Assembly: GCA_946480475.1 (NCBI GenBank)
Contig: CAMLJM010000026.1
Location: 1-32,183, forward strand
Direction: 5' to 3'
Origin: an uncultured Alphaproteobacteria bacterium
GTDB taxonomy: Bacteria; Pseudomonadota; Alphaproteobacteria; Micavibrionales; Micavibrionaceae
DNA: 32,183 bases
A program made the position numbers and the translations under genes. The notes below the pieces were generated by a model that was not told where the DNA came from, made no database searches, and saw only the letters and a program-made list of their open reading frames with translations. Shown here piece after piece: positions 7,969 through 15,391 of the stretch. How positions within the stretch are numbered: the stretch's first letter is position 1; every line of letters begins with the position of its first letter.

Positions 7969-9243
7969 ATGCGCTACCTGCCGCAAACCAAAAAAAGCCG
8001 CGAAGACATGCTCGCCGCTGTCGGTGTCAAATCCGTCGACGATCTTTTCCGTGATGTGCCGAAGGCAGCCTTCATCAACGGCAAGGCCAGGATTGCTGAC
8101 CACATGGGCGAGCTTGAGATTGAGCGTCTGCTCTCCGGTTACGCGAACCAGAACCATGCGGCAAACGCAGGCCCGTTCTTCCTGGGTGCTGGTTGCTACA
8201 ATCACCACATTCCAGCCTCTGTTGATTACATCATCCAGCGCTCTGAATTTCTGACCGCCTACACGCCCTACCAGCCGGAAATTGCGCAGGGTACCCTGCA
8301 GGTGATTTTCGAATACCAGACCTTCATCGCCCAGCTGACGGGGCAGGATATCGCTAACGCTTCCATGTATGACGGCGCGACCTCCGCTGCCGAAGCGGCG
8401 TTGATGGCGATGCGCGTGACCAAGCGTGACAAGGTTGTACTTGGTAATGCGCTGCATCCGCATTACCGCGATGTCGTGGCCACCTACGTAAACAACCAGC
8501 ACGGCGCTTCGCTGGCGGAGGGTAAACCCGACGCGGAAACCGCTTGCGTGATTATCCAGACGCCCGATTTCCACGGAACCCCGCATTCATTAGCCGAATG
8601 GCGCAAGATCTGCGATGAAACCGGTGCCTTACTGGTGGTCGTCATCAATGAAATCGTATCACTCGGCCTGCTACCTGCCCCTGTGGAAGCCGATATCGTC
8701 TGTGGTGAGGCGCAATCCGTCGGTGTGGCCATGTCTTACGGCGGGCCGCATCTGGGCTTCTTCGCCACCAGGGAGAAATTCCTCCGCCAGATGCCGGGCC
8801 GTCTCTGTGGCATGACGGTGGATGCCGATGGCAAACGCGGTTTCGTGCTGACGTTGAATACCCGTGAACAGCATATCCGCCGTGAGAAGGCAACCTCCAA
8901 CATCTGCACCAACCAGGGTCTGATGGCACTCGCTTTCACTGTGCATATGGCGTTGCTGGGCGAGGGTGGCTTCAAGCAACTGGCAACTCTCAACCACGAA
9001 CGTGCCTGCGATCTCGCTGATGCGCTGGAAAAAGCGGGTGTAAAGATTGAGAACAAAACATTCTTCAACGAATTCGTAGTTGATCTTGGTAAGCCTGCCA
9101 AAGAGGTTGTCGAAAAACTGGCCGCTCAGGGCATCATCGCCGGTCTGGCGCTGGACGGCAACAAACTCCTCGTCACTGCGACCGAAATGACCACAGACGA
9201 ACATATCGCCACCTTCATCAAAGCTCTGAAAGAGGTGCTGTAA
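7969..9243 (+). CDS. gcvPA: Glycine dehydrogenase (decarboxylating) subunit 1
   Basis: A 424-residue N-terminal subunit of the two-part P protein, the pyridoxal-phosphate enzyme that decarboxylates glycine. The family opening MRYLPQTKKSREDMLAAVGV and the segment FLGAGCYNHHIPASVDYIIQRSEFLTAYTPYQPEIAQGTLQ are visible. I start at the ATG at 7969, which matches family N-termini and follows an AGGGG sequence. The longer in-frame reading from 7858 overlaps gcvH and translates the repeat. The subunit does not carry the PLP lysine, which is in GcvPB. Its stop overlaps the GcvPB start (TAATG), indicating translational coupling. Confidence 0.95.
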   Translation: MRYLPQTKKSREDMLAAVGVKSVDDLFRDVPKAAFINGKARIADHMGELEIERLLSGYANQNHAANAGPFFLGAGCYNHHIPASVDYIIQRSEFLTAYTPYQPEIAQGTLQVIFEYQTFIAQLTGQDIANASMYDGATSAAEAALMAMRVTKRDKVVLGNALHPHYRDVVATYVNNQHGASLAEGKPDAETACVIIQTPDFHGTPHSLAEWRKICDETGALLVVVINEIVSLGLLPAPVEADIVCGEAQSVGVAMSYGGPHLGFFATREKFLRQMPGRLCGMTVDADGKRGFVLTLNTREQHIRREKATSNICTNQGLMALAFTVHMALLGEGGFKQLATLNHERACDLADALEKAGVKIENKTFFNEFVVDLGKPAKEVVEKLAAQGIIAGLALDGNKLLVTATEMTTDEHIATFIKALKEVL

Positions 9244-10781
9244 TGGTTGCTGAAAGAAAAATTCCAGAAAGCGGAAAAGTTGCACAGGAACAGAACAACA
9301 TGAACATCATGGATCAAACCCGTGGCCTGAATTACGAAGAAAACTTATTGTGGGAGAAAGGCCCCGGTGATCACCCCGGCGTCGATCTGCCGATACCCAA
9401 GGGTACAAAATCACGCACCGGCCTGACCGCACGCGATAAAGTCGGTCTGCCGCAGCTCTCCGAGCCGCAAGTGCTGCGTCACTTCGTGCGCCTGTCCACC
9501 AAAAATTACTCCATCGATCATGGCTTCTTCCCCTTGGGAAGCTGCACAATGAAGCATAATCCGCGCCTGAACGAAAAAATCGCGCGCCTGCCGGGTTTCG
9601 GTGGCATCCACCCGATGCAACCCGCGTCAACCGTGCAGGGTGCGTTGCGCGTCATGTTCGAATTGCAGGAAATCCTGGGTGAACTCACCAATCTGCGCGG
9701 CGTCTGCCTGACACCGGCGGCTGGTGCGCATGGCGAACTCGCGGGCCTGATGACTATTCGCCGCGCCCACGAAATGAACGGACAGGGCCACCGCAAGGTG
9801 ATCCTTGTGCCTGACTCCGCGCACGGTACCAACCCGGCCACCGCCGCGATGTGTGATTACACGCTGCGCGTCATCCCGACCAAGGAATCCGGACGCGTGA
9901 CAGTGGAAGCATTTAAAGAAGCACTTGGTGACGGTAAAGATGTCGCGGGCATGATGGTCACCAACCCTAATACCTGCGGCCTGTTCGAACGCGATATTAT
10001 CGAATGTGCCGACCTGCTGCATAAGGCTGGCGGTTATTTCTATTGCGATGGCGCCAACTTCAATGCGCTGGTCGGTAAAATCCGCCCCGGTGATTTTGGC
10101 GTCGATGTCATGCATATCAACCTCCATAAGACATTCTCGACGCCGCATGGCGGCGGCGGCCCGGGTTCCGGCCCGATCTGCGTCAATGAAAAACTGCGCC
10201 CCTATCTGCCGATGCCGCTCGTGGTGAAAAATGCCGATGGTACTTACCACCTTGAGGAAGAAGGTGAACGCGACACATCAATGGGCCGCCTCAAGGGTTT
10301 CCAGGGCCAGTTTGGCATGCATATCCGCGCGCTGACCTATATTCTCTCGCACGGTGCCGATGGCCTGAAGCAGGTTTCAGAAGATGCGGTGCTGAACGCC
10401 AACTATATTCTGAGCCAGTTGCAGAACGATTTCTATGTACCGTTCGAAGGTCCCTGCATGCATGAATGCCTGCTGACCGACAAACTGCAAAAGGACGCAG
10501 GCATAACCACGCTCGATATCGCCAAAACGCTGATCGAACACGGCATGCACCCGATGACGACCTTCTTCCCGCTGGTGGTATCCGGCGCGATGCTGATCGA
10601 ACCGACAGAAACAGAGAGCAAAGAATCATTGGATCGCTTTATCACCGTGATGAAATCTGTGGCTTCGGATGTGAAGGCAGGCGATGCCGAGAAATTTCAC
10701 AGCTATCCCCTCTCCGCACCGCGCCGCCGCCTTGACGAAACCAAGGCTGCGCGTGAACCGGTCCTGCGCTGGAAGGCTTAA
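9243..10781 (+). CDS. gcvPB: Glycine dehydrogenase (decarboxylating) subunit 2
   Basis: A 512-residue C-terminal subunit of the two-part P protein. The PLP lysine is in HINLHKTFSTPHGGGGPG, at residue 296. PLP-proximal segments PDSAHGTNPATAAM and CDGANFNALVG are also present. The start used overlaps the gcvPA stop by one base. A start at the ATG of 9300 (19 residues shorter) is possible, because the first residues are weakly conserved in this family. Separate GcvPA/GcvPB subunits, rather than one fused GcvP, occur in several alphaproteobacteria, Gram-positives and archaea. Confidence 0.95.
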   Translation: MVAERKIPESGKVAQEQNNMNIMDQTRGLNYEENLLWEKGPGDHPGVDLPIPKGTKSRTGLTARDKVGLPQLSEPQVLRHFVRLSTKNYSIDHGFFPLGSCTMKHNPRLNEKIARLPGFGGIHPMQPASTVQGALRVMFELQEILGELTNLRGVCLTPAAGAHGELAGLMTIRRAHEMNGQGHRKVILVPDSAHGTNPATAAMCDYTLRVIPTKESGRVTVEAFKEALGDGKDVAGMMVTNPNTCGLFERDIIECADLLHKAGGYFYCDGANFNALVGKIRPGDFGVDVMHINLHKTFSTPHGGGGPGSGPICVNEKLRPYLPMPLVVKNADGTYHLEEEGERDTSMGRLKGFQGQFGMHIRALTYILSHGADGLKQVSEDAVLNANYILSQLQNDFYVPFEGPCMHECLLTDKLQKDAGITTLDIAKTLIEHGMHPMTTFFPLVVSGAMLIEPTETESKESLDRFITVMKSVASDVKAGDAEKFHSYPLSAPRRRLDETKAAREPVLRWKA

Positions 10782-10821
10782 AAGGGTAAAATTTGACATA
10801 TCAAATAATCCTATCCTAAGG

Positions 10822-10838
10822 TCCCCTAAAACAGGGGA
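10822..10838 (+). promoter_or_regulatory. Hairpin containing the ribosome-binding site of the C39-like gene
   Basis: A 6-bp stem TCCCCT/AGGGGA (10822-10827 with 10833-10838) with a five-base loop has the Shine-Dalgarno sequence in its 3' arm, ending 4 bases before the ATG at 10843. It lacks a T-tract, so it is a poor terminator for gcvPB. It could restrict translation initiation. Confidence 0.4.
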
Positions 10839-10842
10839 TCTT

Positions 10843-11415
10843 ATGGCTTTAAAGCTCGAAACATTATTCAACCAGAAAGCATTCGACCGGGTATTTATAC
10901 GACAGTTGGACGACGTAACCTGCACCCCTGCGAGCCTTACGACGATAGCAAGGCTTTATGATTTGCCCCGCGAATTGGATTTTGCCTTCTTTAAGGGCGA
11001 GCTGAAAACTGGCTTTAATGGAACATTTCAAACGGAATTACGCCCGGTAGCCAGAAAATTTCTCCCCGTTACAAAATCGGGAATTGATGTGTACGACGGC
11101 GGTGTGGCGCTGGCGACCATTCGTCACAAACCGACGGGGTACAATCATTCTGTAGTATTTCTTGCCAAAAAGGGTTCCGAGGTCGTTTATTATGATCCTT
11201 GCGACCATAAAATCTATCATGACAATATTCGTAATATGCAGCGCGGGTCACAGGGTCTGGCAAGTGAGCGCTGGACAGCCAATATGCCTAAAATTTCTGG
11301 CGCCAGTTTTTCATTCTGGAAGAAATTATCGGTGCCTAATCCTTACCCTTTGAAACAGCAGGTATTCTGGTTGAAAGAACACGGCTATAAAAATTTCCCG
11401 CCTCGTCAAACCTGA
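10843..11415 (+). CDS. C39-like (papain-fold) cysteine peptidase, putative
   Basis: A 190-residue protein without signal peptide or membrane helix. The pattern QLDDVTCTPASLTTIARLY (Cys27), YNHSVVFLA (His102) and VVYYDPCD (Asp118) matches the Cys-His-Asp layout of C39-like peptidases, with Gln21 a possible oxyanion-hole residue. Substrate is unknown. I start at ATG 10843 because AGGGGA precedes it; the longer frame from 10684 lies within gcvPB. TTGACA at 10793-10798 may be a -35 but its -10 is weak. The 3' end overlaps the convergent cNMP-binding gene by 10 bases. Confidence 0.68.
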   Translation: MALKLETLFNQKAFDRVFIRQLDDVTCTPASLTTIARLYDLPRELDFAFFKGELKTGFNGTFQTELRPVARKFLPVTKSGIDVYDGGVALATIRHKPTGYNHSVVFLAKKGSEVVYYDPCDHKIYHDNIRNMQRGSQGLASERWTANMPKISGASFSFWKKLSVPNPYPLKQQVFWLKEHGYKNFPPRQT

Positions 11416-11948
11416 TATTTTTTTACGATCTTTTCCATCGCTTCCATAAGGGGCACAATCTCGCGCGTAAAATCGTCGCGTTTCTCGGCATCAATGCCTT
11501 GGCCTACATTCTGCACAAGGCCGAGCAGATGGTTCTGTAGTTCTGCCATGCGCAGGTAATAATGCATTTGCTTGTTATTGGCGTCACGCAACCGGCGTGT
11601 TTGTGCTGCGATCAACGACCGTACAAATTTATCGTCGATATTATTGATGCGTGCTTCCAGATCTTCGCGTTTCAGAACGCTGACAGTTGTTTGCTCCAGC
11701 GCGGTAACTGTCGCTGTGCGCAACTGGTTTTCCAGCACGCTCATCTCACCAAAAATTTCGCCGGGGCCTAGTTCCGCAAGCTTGATGGTATGTTCACCTT
11801 CGCGCACGCTGACCTCAACGCGGCCTTCTTCAATATAGAAAGCCTGAAAGGCGGGCGTCCCTTGCTCAAAAATGGCGCGTCCGGCATTTGTGACCATTTG
11901 GGTCAGTTCGGGAAAGGCTGTAGGTGATGGCGAATCATCTTTATCCAT
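11406..11948 (-). CDS. Cyclic nucleotide-binding domain protein without DNA-binding domain (paralogue 1)
   Basis: A 180-residue CRP-like cNMP-binding domain protein. The ligand-pocket signature GEIFGEMSVLENQLRTATVTA is at about residues 63-83, with the Arg-Thr pair that contacts the cyclic phosphate in CRP-type pockets. After the beta-roll the protein continues as helices and ends in a charged, likely coiled-coil tail. There is no helix-turn-helix, so it is not a CRP-type regulator; it may bind a partner. It is a paralogue of the gene at 13270-13842. A hairpin (11950-11955 with 11962-11967) ends just before the ATG and no clear Shine-Dalgarno is visible, so the start is less certain. Confidence 0.8.
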   Translation of the reverse strand: MDKDDSPSPTAFPELTQMVTNAGRAIFEQGTPAFQAFYIEEGRVEVSVREGEHTIKLAELGPGEIFGEMSVLENQLRTATVTALEQTTVSVLKREDLEARINNIDDKFVRSLIAAQTRRLRDANNKQMHYYLRMAELQNHLLGLVQNVGQGIDAEKRDDFTREIVPLMEAMEKIVKKYQV

Positions 11949-12016
11949 GGCAGATGAGTGTATCTGCTTTTACTAATTTAATAAACGCAGACGCGGTATG
12001 GGGTATGTATTAACGG

Positions 12017-12994
12017 TCAGGGACCTTGAAGAATGTTCCGTAAACCGCCGCCATGCTGGATATAGTTAATATTGTAAGAGGGTAAATTCCCTGTGACGCC
12101 GCTAATCCCCTCAGAGATGTAAGGCGAAGGTATCTCATAGCCGCGTGCGGCATTCGCGGGTCTTTCCTCATAACAGCTGCTTTGCAGCGTACGTTCATGC
12201 ATGTGCAATGTGCTGATGGGGGCTTTGGCGACATCTACCCCCTCAAGGGCGCTATCCTTATAGAAAGATAATAAATCGCGATCACGATACCATGCCCTGA
12301 AAGCGGAGAGGGTTGCATCGGTTTTACTTTCGCCTCGTGTCATGGCGTCTTTGAACGCGGTTGAGATATGTGCATAGCATATAGATTTGGGGCCATAATT
12401 CAGCGGGTTGTTATGGGCGTTCCACGGGCCGGCATGCCCGGCTTCCTTCAACTCCCACATTAGTAAGGATGCTGTGGCCTCGGCATCCGCTTCGCCCGCA
12501 TATTCCAGATGTATATGGTCGTTTTTTTCGCGCGGCTTAATTTTGTGAATGCCCGCTTTGTCCTGGAACAAATGGCGTAATTCATGTGCCGCATCGGCAA
12601 CGATCTCGTCATTGCTTTTGTTCAAGCCTACGGACAATACGCCGTTGCCGGTGTAATATACCGCATGCAATCCTTTGATACTCTTAAAGCATATCCATGC
12701 AGGCTGTGAATCATAGGTTGCAGCCGCCTGCATCAGGTCACGGCCTGTGGCTGACTTGTTGATGATTGTATTGAAATCCCGGATACGTTGTTCGATTACC
12801 GGATTGGCGGCGCCGCCGGTAATGGGGCCGCACATTTGGGCTGCGTTTTTATAAATCGCACTGACACGTGCGGGAATGGCGGCAGGCTTCAATTCAGGTG
12901 GGGAAAGGGGAGCAGCTGCACACGCGGTGCCTGCAAGAGCCGTCGCGGCCAGTAGACCCGCTACCAGCTTCCTTATGTTCCGATTCATAGTCAT
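12017..12994 (-). CDS. Secreted HExxH zinc metallopeptidase-like protein
   Basis: A 325-residue protein with a Sec signal peptide (basic MTMNRNIRK, hydrophobic core to about residue 24, cleavage likely near CAA-AP at 26-28). The zinc motif AHELRH gives His137, Glu138 and His141. A downstream acidic segment GEADAEATASLLMWEL offers Glu168 or Glu172 as third ligand. Several cysteines (residues 55 and 102 and others later) suggest an oxidised periplasmic or extracellular protein. The family is unfamiliar to me; a DUF6782-type putative metallopeptidase is the nearest idea. It lies between two cNMP-binding paralogues on the same strand, 68 bases before paralogue 1, so the two may be co-transcribed. 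Confidence 0.7.
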   Translation of the reverse strand: MTMNRNIRKLVAGLLAATALAGTACAAAPLSPPELKPAAIPARVSAIYKNAAQMCGPITGGAANPVIEQRIRDFNTIINKSATGRDLMQAAATYDSQPAWICFKSIKGLHAVYYTGNGVLSVGLNKSNDEIVADAAHELRHLFQDKAGIHKIKPREKNDHIHLEYAGEADAEATASLLMWELKEAGHAGPWNAHNNPLNYGPKSICYAHISTAFKDAMTRGESKTDATLSAFRAWYRDRDLLSFYKDSALEGVDVAKAPISTLHMHERTLQSSCYEERPANAARGYEIPSPYISEGISGVTGNLPSYNINYIQHGGGLRNILQGP

Positions 12995-13083
12995 ACTCCC
13001 TGTTGTGCGGGCTCATTAAGTCTGGCCCCGCGTACGATTAAGTAACGGATCGTCGCGTTATTAATAGATGACATGAATCAAAG

Positions 13084-13098
13084 AGGGCGTAAAGCCCT
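13084..13098 (-). terminator. Weak hairpin downstream of cNMP paralogue 2
   Basis: A 5-bp inverted repeat AGGGC/GCCCT in the gap between paralogue 2 and the metallopeptidase. Read on the minus strand it is followed only by CTTT, so it is at best a weak terminator. The rest of 12995-13269 shows no other feature. Confidence 0.25.
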
Positions 13099-13269
13099 AT
13101 TATTATTAAGAAATTTTGGAAAATGACTCTGGAAAAATGAAGATATTCATGGGGAGGATTTTTGAGTCAAAAACAGCGGTTTCTGAGAACCGGAACACAG
13201 AATATCTACTCATATTTGAGTACCGGCAGCGCAGGAAAACGCTGTTTGCAGACCAAAGACAATAATATA

Positions 13270-13842
13270 TTAGCGCTGATACTCGGCCAGCATTTTGTCC
13301 AGTTGCTCCAGCAGCGGCGTAATTTCATTCCGGAATTGCTGTCGCCTCGATGCTTCAACCCCATTGGATACTTTCTCTACCAATCCGGCGATGCGGTCCT
13401 GGAATTCAGCCAGGTTTTTGTAATGTTGCAATTGACCGCGATTGGCCCCGCGCAAACGCGCTAGTAAAACGCGAATCAAGGCCCGCACGGCCTTATCATG
13501 CACATTGTTCAGCTTCTCATCCAGTTCCTTATTGGTGATGACGGTAACAGTGGTATCCTGTAAGGCCCGCACAGTGGCAGAGCGTTCCTTATGCTCGATC
13601 AGGGCCATTTCACCGAATATCTCGCCTGCACCCAACACGGCGACACGCACCATGTAAGGGCCGTCCTTGACCATGACTTCTACCATGCCGCGCTCAATAT
13701 AGAAGGCGCGGTTGCCGGTAACGCCTTGCTCTATAATCGTTTGGCCTTTGTAAAAGACTTCTCGGGTCAATATGCGGGGCATATGTGCGGGCAGATCGCT
13801 TCGCGGGTCCAGATCTGACGTGATGATATTGTCGCTTTGCAT
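13270..13842 (-). CDS. Cyclic nucleotide-binding domain protein without DNA-binding domain (paralogue 2)
   Basis: A 190-residue paralogue of the gene at 11406-11948. Shared blocks include FYIE.G.VEV.V, LG.GEIFGEM..., and a helical tail ending in (I)TPLLEQLDKMLAEYQR, compared with IVPLMEAMEKIVKKYQV in paralogue 1. The pocket signature GEIFGEMALIEHKERSATVRA keeps Arg-Ser at the phosphate position. Again there is no helix-turn-helix. The middle helical part (RALIRVLLARLRGANRGQLQHYKNL) resembles a CRP dimerisation helix. Upstream and downstream gaps are about 155 and 275 bases, so it is probably transcribed separately from the metallopeptidase. Confidence 0.8.
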   Translation of the reverse strand: MQSDNIITSDLDPRSDLPAHMPRILTREVFYKGQTIIEQGVTGNRAFYIERGMVEVMVKDGPYMVRVAVLGAGEIFGEMALIEHKERSATVRALQDTTVTVITNKELDEKLNNVHDKAVRALIRVLLARLRGANRGQLQHYKNLAEFQDRIAGLVEKVSNGVEASRRQQFRNEITPLLEQLDKMLAEYQR

Positions 13843-14033
13843 GGCCGATCTCGTTTTCTTGGTTTCTTATGGTTATTATCTTTAAGGCGTCTGTTCTATC
13901 TTCAGTATAGCATATTTACATAATAAATTTAAAATATCGGGGTTATTTCGCTCTTATTTTATAACTATTTGATTTTTAACGATTATTAATCTGGCCCTTG
14001 TGCCAGAACCCGAACCGGGTTACATCTCTTTTC

Positions 14034-14366
14034 ATGAGAATGCTGCATTTCCTTACCCTCGGGCTTGGGTTTCTGGCGCTTGGCGGGTGCCAGACGGTCG
14101 ATTCCGTGATCGGCGGTCCTGAAAGCCACTACAGCTGCGTAACGGGCGGGTTGATCACGGCACGCCCGGGTGTCAACCGCCGTCATCTTGATGTCACCTA
14201 TGCGCTGGATGGCCAGGTTTATTTCAAGGGGGTGCTTCAGTCTGTTCCGTCTGATTTCGGCGAACGGTTTACCGCTGATACAGGCACGACATTCTGGATC
14301 AATGGCGATAAAGGCCTCTTCAGCCGCCCGGGCGAAGACCAGATTCTCTGCCACCAGGAACGCTGA
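14034..14366 (+). CDS. MliC-like lipoprotein (C-type lysozyme inhibitor family), putative
   Basis: A 110-residue lipoprotein. The N-terminus MRMLHFLTLGLGFLALGGC ends in a lipobox LGGC with the lipidated cysteine at residue 19. The mature part has the MliC pattern: an early Y-S-C, a central VPSDFGERFTADTG.TFWINGDKGLF block (family: SASGxRY...FWxKGDxA), and a late Cys near the end (QILCHQER), likely disulfide-bonded to the first. MliC proteins inhibit host C-type lysozyme in the cell envelope. I start at ATG 14034; a TTG at 13998 would add 12 residues before the signal peptide. The ribosome-binding site is weak for either start. Confidence 0.68.
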   Translation: MRMLHFLTLGLGFLALGGCQTVDSVIGGPESHYSCVTGGLITARPGVNRRHLDVTYALDGQVYFKGVLQSVPSDFGERFTADTGTTFWINGDKGLFSRPGEDQILCHQER

Positions 14367-14530
14367 TTCCTGCAAATTTTTCATTTTTTGCTGGTCAGGG
14401 CGCAGGCGTTGGGTTAAAACTCTTCCTATCTCCTGACAATTTGGTTCATCTCAAACGGCCGCCGCCGAACGACACGAACCTTTGGCGGGAACGATGTAAC
14501 GAATATGAATTTTAACAAGCCGAGGAATAT

Positions 14531-14725
14531 ATGGCCAAGTTTTCGCCCGTTGAATATGTGCGTCAGGTAAAAATCGAAATGCAGAAGGTCACATGGCCTT
14601 CACGCCAGGAACTGACCAGCAGCACTATTGCCGTATTCATCATGGTTATGCTGGCGGCTGTATTCCTCTTTGTTGCCGACCAGATACTGGCGTTCGGCGT
14701 AAACAAAATTCTCGGTCTGAACTAA
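14531..14725 (+). CDS. secE: Preprotein translocase subunit SecE
   Basis: A 64-residue short SecE with a single transmembrane helix at about residues 33-58, preceded by the conserved amphipathic VRQVKIEMQKVTWPSRQEL segment. It is part of the SecYEG channel in the inner membrane. A GAGGAA ribosome-binding site precedes the ATG. It is followed 28 bases later by nusG, the universal pair. The gap 14367-14530 upstream has no clear sigma70 promoter and no strong terminator, so its transcription start is unresolved. Confidence 0.97.
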   Translation: MAKFSPVEYVRQVKIEMQKVTWPSRQELTSSTIAVFIMVMLAAVFLFVADQILAFGVNKILGLN

Positions 14726-14753
14726 TTAATTTATTAAAGGAAAGAGCAACATC

Positions 14754-15296
14754 ATGGCATCCGCAGCAACAGCACGCTGGTACGTTCTTCACGTTTATTC
14801 AGGTTTCGAAGAGAAAGTTGCCGAAGCGATTTTCGACAAGGCCCGTAAACAAGGTCTCGAAGACAAAGTTGAAGAAGTAATGGTTCCCACTGAAAAAGTG
14901 GTCGAAGTCAAAAACAACAAAAAGCAGGAAAAAGACAGCAAGTTCTTTCCTGGTTATGTATTGGCTAAACTACAACTGACAGACGAAGTCTGGCACATGA
15001 TCAAGGACACGCCAAAGGTCACAGGTTTCTTAGGGGCAGGTAACAAGCCATCGCCGATCAGCAATAAAGATGCTGAACGCCTGATCAAGCAAATTCAGGA
15101 AGGCGTCGAGCGCCCACGTTCAAGCGTATCCTTCGTTATTGGCGAAGAAGTCAAAGTTACCGAAGGTCCGTTTGCTTCCTTCAACGGTACGGTTGAAGAG
15201 GTCGATGAAGAGAAGGGCCGCCTGAAAGTATCCGTTTCGATCTTCGGTCGTGCGACGCCGGTGGAACTGGAATTCAGCCAGGTTGAGAAGGTTTAA
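14754..15296 (+). CDS. nusG: Transcription termination/antitermination factor NusG
   Basis: A 180-residue NusG with N-terminal NGN domain (RWYVLHVYSGFEEKVAEAI near residues 7-25, FFPGYVLAKL near 64-73) and a C-terminal KOW domain (VKVTEGPFASFNGTVEEVDEEKGRLKVSV near residues 135-163). It binds RNA polymerase and links it to Rho or ribosomes. It has an AAAGGAAAGAG ribosome-binding site. In most relatives rplK follows directly; here a kinase gene and two hypothetical genes intervene, and no terminator is visible after nusG. Confidence 0.97.
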   Translation: MASAATARWYVLHVYSGFEEKVAEAIFDKARKQGLEDKVEEVMVPTEKVVEVKNNKKQEKDSKFFPGYVLAKLQLTDEVWHMIKDTPKVTGFLGAGNKPSPISNKDAERLIKQIQEGVERPRSSVSFVIGEEVKVTEGPFASFNGTVEEVDEEKGRLKVSVSIFGRATPVELEFSQVEKV

Positions 15297-15391
15297 TCTA
15301 TCTTTGGTATAGGCCCCTTCCGGTCGTTAACAGGAAAGAAATGGCTTTTCTCATACAATAAGCTAAGTACGGGCGAATTGTATGGAAGAGT

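Noticed and set aside
7906..8586. 226-codon minus-strand frame in gcvPA
   Set aside because: Lies opposite the clear gcvPA gene and has shadow-like composition.
10684..10842. Longer N-terminus for the C39-like protein
   Set aside because: It would overlap the end of gcvPB in another frame. The ATG at 10843 has a ribosome-binding site and gives the expected domain start.
13162..13464. 100-codon plus-strand frame overlapping the cNMP paralogue 2 gene
   Set aside because: It starts at TTG and mostly lies opposite the well-supported cNMP-binding gene. The composition suggests a shadow despite a GGGGAGG sequence upstream.
15327..15359. Promoter before the hybrid kinase (TTAACA ... TACAAT)
   Set aside because: The spacing of 21 bases is too long for a sigma70 promoter, so I do not list it.
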